Assembly (NCBI GenBank): GCA_023132135.1
Contig: JAGLYR010000046.1
Coordinates: 1 to 55,158, forward strand
Origin: Candidatus Eiseniibacteriota bacterium
Lineage (GTDB): Bacteria > Arandabacterota > Arandabacteria > JAGLYR01
DNA: 55,158 bases
Reading direction: 5' to 3'
Shown here: in pieces, positions 52,801 to 55,158 of the stretch
How positions within the stretch are numbered: position 1 is the stretch's first letter
Layout of the letters: each line of letters starts with the position of its first letter
Program-made: the position numbers and the translations under genes
The notes under the pieces: generated by a model
What the model was told of the DNA's origin: nothing
The model's input: only the letters and a program-made list of their open reading frames with translations
The model's database searches: none

Positions 52801-53216
52801 GACCTTGGATACGTGGCCATGCCCCAGGCGAAGAATATGATCCGTCCGTCGCCCGTCCACTCCGTGAGGATCTCGGCGTGCGGGTGGTGCGTCACCCGGA
52901 ATGGCATCCCGCCCGATACGGGGATCGTGTAGATGTCGGAGTTCCCGTCGTAGTTGCCCAGGAACGCAATCGTCTCTCCATCGGGACTGAACTTGGGGAA
53001 GCGCTCGGCGCCCGGCGGGCTGGCCAGAGGCACGGCAGTGCCGCCATCCCTGGACACCAGCCACAGATCATTGGAGTACACAAAGGCAATGTGGGTGGCG
53101 CTCACGTCCGGGTAGCGCAACATTCCGGCGTGTGGTTCGACGGCGAGGGCCGGGCTCGCTGTAAATCCCAGGAGAGCGAGGATCGCGATGGACAGGTATC
53201 GGTGCTTTGACGACAT
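49899..53216 (-). CDS. Tricorn-like protease (S41 family)
   Basis: A 1105-residue secreted protein with a signal peptide (MSSKHRYLSIAILALLGFTA...ALA). Two beta-propeller regions follow (SDIYTIPVSGG, FPKFSPDGETIAF, AWSPDGQWIAYFSDETGDYE, LWSPDSKWVAFW). An acidic linker rich in Glu/Asp lies at about residues 540-580. A PDZ-like segment (GVDVKVGDYLLAVNGIHLDA) precedes the S41 catalytic region. The likely catalytic Ser lies in LINGLAGSGGDYF and a His in LNVGHAYYF. Compared with the archaeal tricorn I remember, the residues beside them (Ser before His, Asp after Ser) appear to be Gly, which needs checking. It probably degrades periplasmic peptides. GGAGG precedes the ATG. Confidence 0.9.
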   Translation of the reverse strand: MSSKHRYLSIAILALLGFTASPALAVEPHAGMLRYPDVSATHIAFVYSNDLWLVSRDGGTAVPLASPPGAERFPKFSPDGETIAFLGNYDGNSDIYTIPVSGGMPFRVTHHPHAEILTEWTGDGRIIFFAWGMATYPRSSELFTVSSGGGLPEQLPVPYGAMASIGPDGKWLAYLPYTRDHRTWKRYMGGMATDIWLFHLTKHTSRKITEWGGTDSFPMWHGDDIYYLSDAGPNHRLNIWVYNTRTSERKQVTRFADYDVKWPSVGPSDIVFQMGPDLYLLDLDTGKARTVQVTIPGDRPEVRVQAEDVSSLVFDRNISSTGKRAVVEARGDIWTLPAKKGSPVNLTRTNGIAERDPAWSPDGQWIAYFSDETGDYELYLAQSDGLGETRKLTDEGKGYLYDPLWSPDSKWVAFWDLEGSLYIHNVDKGRIRTIHRTPGGYRAPVSWSSDSNWLAFAFSETSRKPFSIWLYNVDKDKKHRVTEGMFNDTWPTFDREGKYLFFASERDFSSAMYDDYGNSFIHAHTDRLYLVPLKNDTPSPFAPESDGETWGEDEEESGDEDEDGEDGEDDKDKKKEPEPVEIDLEGFERRAVSVPVSRGNFSNLCFNDEGKLLYIRHPLRGTDDDPVIQLFDLDEEKEEEREKTVLAGPGGMAISGDGKMLLVVQEEGGMAIVEAKPEQTMENMISTDGMTVTIDPREEWRQIFHEAWRIHRDFFYDPNMHRVGWEGMREHYAAMLDDCASREDVGFIIGEMISELNVGHAYYFGGDYETPPRMSVGMLGCDFELSRDAYRISKIYEGGTWDIDDRGPLSQPGVDVKVGDYLLAVNGIHLDAAKDPWAAFQGLAGKTVTLTVSDKSTIDDDTRQVVVDLMDSDSDLRFRAWVEKSRAYVDEKSNGRVGYIYVPNTAHQGVNELHRQYVGQLEKEALIVDERWNGGGFVPTRMIELLNRPVANYWATRYNQADEYVTPGDAHHGPKCMLINGLAGSGGDYFPFWFRASGLGKLVGTRTWGGLVGMSGNPRLIDGGYTSVPTFAFYEKDGTWGIEGHGVDPDIEVVDDPALMADGGDPQLDAAIEHMLDEIRRSPYRAPDRPDYPDRSGMGIRPEDH

Positions 53217-53296
53217 GCTTCTACCTCCGATTAGGTGTGAGCTCGGCTAGCGCCTTCACCAGATTAGAACGTGTCCAATGCGCATTTTGTTACAAA

Positions 53297-53345
53297 AGAA
53301 TTCCTTCCTGCCCTTCGTGGGCTTCGTGGTTCGAGCTTTTCAGAT
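53297..53345 (+). repeat. TTCGTGG-type repeat, copy 8
   Basis: AATTCCTTCCTGCCCTTCG then TGGGCTTCGTGGTTCGAGC and TTTTCAGA, between the antiporter end and the tricorn-like gene start. It is the plus-strand orientation also used by the right arm at 48920. Confidence 0.7.
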
Positions 53346-53360
53346 AGGCTTTGCATATGT

Positions 53361-55058
53361 CTATTCATCTTCCGTATGACTGCGAACGAGAGTACACTGC
53401 CGGGAGATCTGCTCCGAATCGATCTGGTGTCTCTTCAGAACGCGAGAAGCAACCTCCACCGCCGACTCCCGTTCCGCCGTTATCACCTCGTTAGCCCCTG
53501 CGGCCAGAAGCGGCTCAATATCCAGCAGGTAATATGTTCGCACTATGATATGTAAATCCGGAGCCAGGCTTCGGGCGATTCTCACAGCTCGTTCCGCCGC
53601 GGAAGGATCATTGATTACGAGTATCAGCTCCTTTGCTCGTGCTGCCCCCATCTGCATAAGTACTTCATAACTGGTGACATCACCGAAGAATGCTCGAGCG
53701 CCTTTCTGGGTTGCCATGCGCACATTCGCAATATTGATATCCACAACAACGTTCGGGATGTCGCACTCATCAAGAGATCTTGCCAGTTCCAGACCGGCAA
53801 ATCCATATCCACCGATAATCACATGGTCCTTTATCCTGGCCATGCGATCCGGGGCATTCTCAGCAGGGCCTACTTCCAGCATCCGGTTCAGGACGCGCAG
53901 CCTGCCTGCACCGGCAGCCAGCCGAGGACCAAAGGCCAGGGCAAAAGGCGCCAGAAACATGGACAGAACTGCTGCCGTCAGCAGATTACTTTCGAGTGGT
54001 TCACCGACTAAACCACTTCCCTTGGCGGCAAATGACAGAACAAGAGAGAACTCACCAACCTGTGCCAACGCAACTGCCGACAACAAGCACACCCTGAGTG
54101 GCATTCGGACTATGAGGGCAGTGACAAAGACTATGAGGGATTTGCCAAGCAGGATGGCGACCAGAAGAACCAGTATCGGCACCAGGTTCTCAACTAACAT
54201 AACCGGCGCAAGCAGCATTCCTACCGAAACGAAGAACAAACTGGCAAATACTTCTCGAAATGATATCAGGTCCGCAAGCGCCTGATGACGGTACTCGGTA
54301 CCGGCGACAACCAATCCGGCCAGAAACGCACCAATCGCAAGCGTAGCCCCGGAGGTAGTAATGAGCCATGCTGTTCCACTGCAGATAACGAAAATGGTAA
54401 GAATGAACAGATGTCGCTGTCGTGTCTTGGCTATGCATTTCAACAGGCGGGGAACAATGAGATAGGCGGCGAGTAACACTCCAACAACAACCGCCAGGGA
54501 AGACAGCATCGCGCCGAAAACATTCTGTGTGAAGCCACCCTGGCCACTCAGGAAGGGAATCAGCAACATCATTGGCACCACTGCGAAATCCTGAAATACC
54601 AGGATGCCCAGTATCAGACGTCCATGTGGCGCATCTACTTCGCTTCTCTGTTGCAAGCCTCTGAGCACTATGGCAGTGCTTGACAAAGCAACAAGAAAAC
54701 CCACAAAGAGCGCCGTGTTGGGTGGCAAACCCCAGAGTCTTGAAATGGCAAAAGCAGCTACGGTACTGAGACCGACCTGGATCGATCCACCCATCAGGAT
54801 CATTTTCCAGAGACGGCGCAGTTTCTTCAGCGAAAGCTCCAGTCCAATACCAAACAACAGGAGCGCCGCCCCGATTTCCGCCAGAACTTCAACCTGCTGT
54901 ACGTCGTCTATTATTCCCAGACTGTGGGGACCAACAACGGTGCCGACAACGATGAGACCTGCGATAGATGGCAACTTAAGCTTGTGGAATATCGCAACTA
55001 CTACAATACCAAAACCCAGGATCACTACCAAATCTTGTAGATATGTTAGCTCTTGCAT
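53361..55058 (-). CDS. Kef-type cation/proton antiporter (CPA2)
   Basis: A 565-residue membrane protein. About twelve TM helices of the Na_H_Exchanger/KefB type (LIVVGTVVGPHSLGIIDD, LLLFGIGLELSLKKLRRLW, VGFLVALSSTAIVLRGLQQR, GILVFQDFAVVPMMLLIPFL) are followed by a cytosolic TrkA-N/RCK_N domain starting at about residue 413 (HVIIGGYGFAGLELARSL, then VVVDIN and ARAFFGDVTSYEVL). No RCK_C domain follows, so the regulatory half is shorter than in full-length KefB. It probably exchanges K+ or Na+ for H+ under nucleotide or ligand control. Base composition looks noticeably lower in GC than the neighbouring genes, hinting at transfer. No clear Shine-Dalgarno precedes the ATG at 55058. Confidence 0.9.
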   Translation of the reverse strand: MQELTYLQDLVVILGFGIVVVAIFHKLKLPSIAGLIVVGTVVGPHSLGIIDDVQQVEVLAEIGAALLLFGIGLELSLKKLRRLWKMILMGGSIQVGLSTVAAFAISRLWGLPPNTALFVGFLVALSSTAIVLRGLQQRSEVDAPHGRLILGILVFQDFAVVPMMLLIPFLSGQGGFTQNVFGAMLSSLAVVVGVLLAAYLIVPRLLKCIAKTRQRHLFILTIFVICSGTAWLITTSGATLAIGAFLAGLVVAGTEYRHQALADLISFREVFASLFFVSVGMLLAPVMLVENLVPILVLLVAILLGKSLIVFVTALIVRMPLRVCLLSAVALAQVGEFSLVLSFAAKGSGLVGEPLESNLLTAAVLSMFLAPFALAFGPRLAAGAGRLRVLNRMLEVGPAENAPDRMARIKDHVIIGGYGFAGLELARSLDECDIPNVVVDINIANVRMATQKGARAFFGDVTSYEVLMQMGAARAKELILVINDPSAAERAVRIARSLAPDLHIIVRTYYLLDIEPLLAAGANEVITAERESAVEVASRVLKRHQIDSEQISRQCTLVRSHTEDE

Positions 55059-55090
55059 GGGCGATACCTACAGTTCCGCTACTCCGGGAC

Positions 55091-55106
55091 AAGCCCGCAT
55101 TTCTCA
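55091..55106 (+). repeat. Dispersed GCCCGCATTTCTCA-type repeat
   Basis: The segment AAGCCCGCATTTCTCA upstream of the antiporter start matches the left arm of the inverted pair at 24754-24770. It lies in the last 100 bp of the window, where no other feature is seen. Confidence 0.5.
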
Positions 55107-55158
55107 AAGGAAGCAGGGAGTTCTTCCAATGCGGTTCTCCGAGCGCCATTTACCATTT

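Overview
This is a GC-rich, densely coded bacterial chromosome segment. Three traits point to an uncultured lineage near the FCB group (Eisenbacteria-, Krumholzibacteriota- or Latescibacterota-like). These are a secreted enzyme ending in a FlgD-like/Por-type C-terminal domain with the NYPNPFNP motif, a tandem family of transmembrane Ser/Thr kinases with TPR or WD40-type sensors, and a tricorn-type protease. The taxon is an inference; no rRNA or marker gene is present. No tRNA, rRNA, CRISPR array, transposase or integrase was seen.

Layout. 52-1511 (minus): a SAM methyltransferase and two small glycine-rich DUF5320-like proteins. 1512-2163: gene-poor, but with a strong promoter, the 3' tail of a lost gene and a strong terminator. 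2164-9877 (minus): a six-gene efflux operon (TetR, TolC, adaptor, RND pump, PII-like protein, DUF2156 protein) in which consecutive genes overlap by 4 bp. 10145-14610 (plus): a truncated secreted-protein gene running into a rubrerythrin-like gene, then a 1190-residue secreted GH57 enzyme. 14661-15125: a small lipoprotein. 15320-24101 (minus): a defence island with an excisionase-like HTH protein, a short PLD-like domain, type III Mod and Res, a PLD-family protein between them, a small unknown protein and a DUF262/DUF1524 nuclease, behind a near-consensus promoter flanked by repeats. 24102-25058: about 950 bp full of palindromes and dispersed repeats. 25059-39854 (plus): five kinases of one family and a GAF-SpoIIE phosphatase. 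The fifth kinase is split by an in-frame TGA where glycine is expected, and a 22-codon stub of a sixth follows. 39884-46323 (minus): a heavy-metal CzcCBA-type efflux operon led by a Cys-rich secreted protein. 46439-48696 (minus): ECF sigma factor, anti-sigma factor and a DUF4097 protein. 48971-49681: an FKBP lipoprotein. 49899-53216: a tricorn-like protease. 53361-55058: a Kef-type cation/proton antiporter of lower GC.

Together the genes suggest envelope homeostasis and signalling: two tripartite efflux systems, an ECF stress module, a periplasmic foldase, a kinase/phosphatase network and a restriction island. The intergenic DNA holds several dispersed repeat families. These are a TTCGTGG-type repeat, a palindrome with GTCCCG arms, a GCCCGCATTTCTCA-type repeat, and 7 or 14 bp CGAAAGG-type tandem arrays. 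At 48824-48960 two of them combine into one large potential cruciform. Several genes (kinase 5, the kinase 6 stub, the secreted-protein start at 10215, the gene tail near 2013) are broken, so the locus appears to be undergoing duplication and decay.
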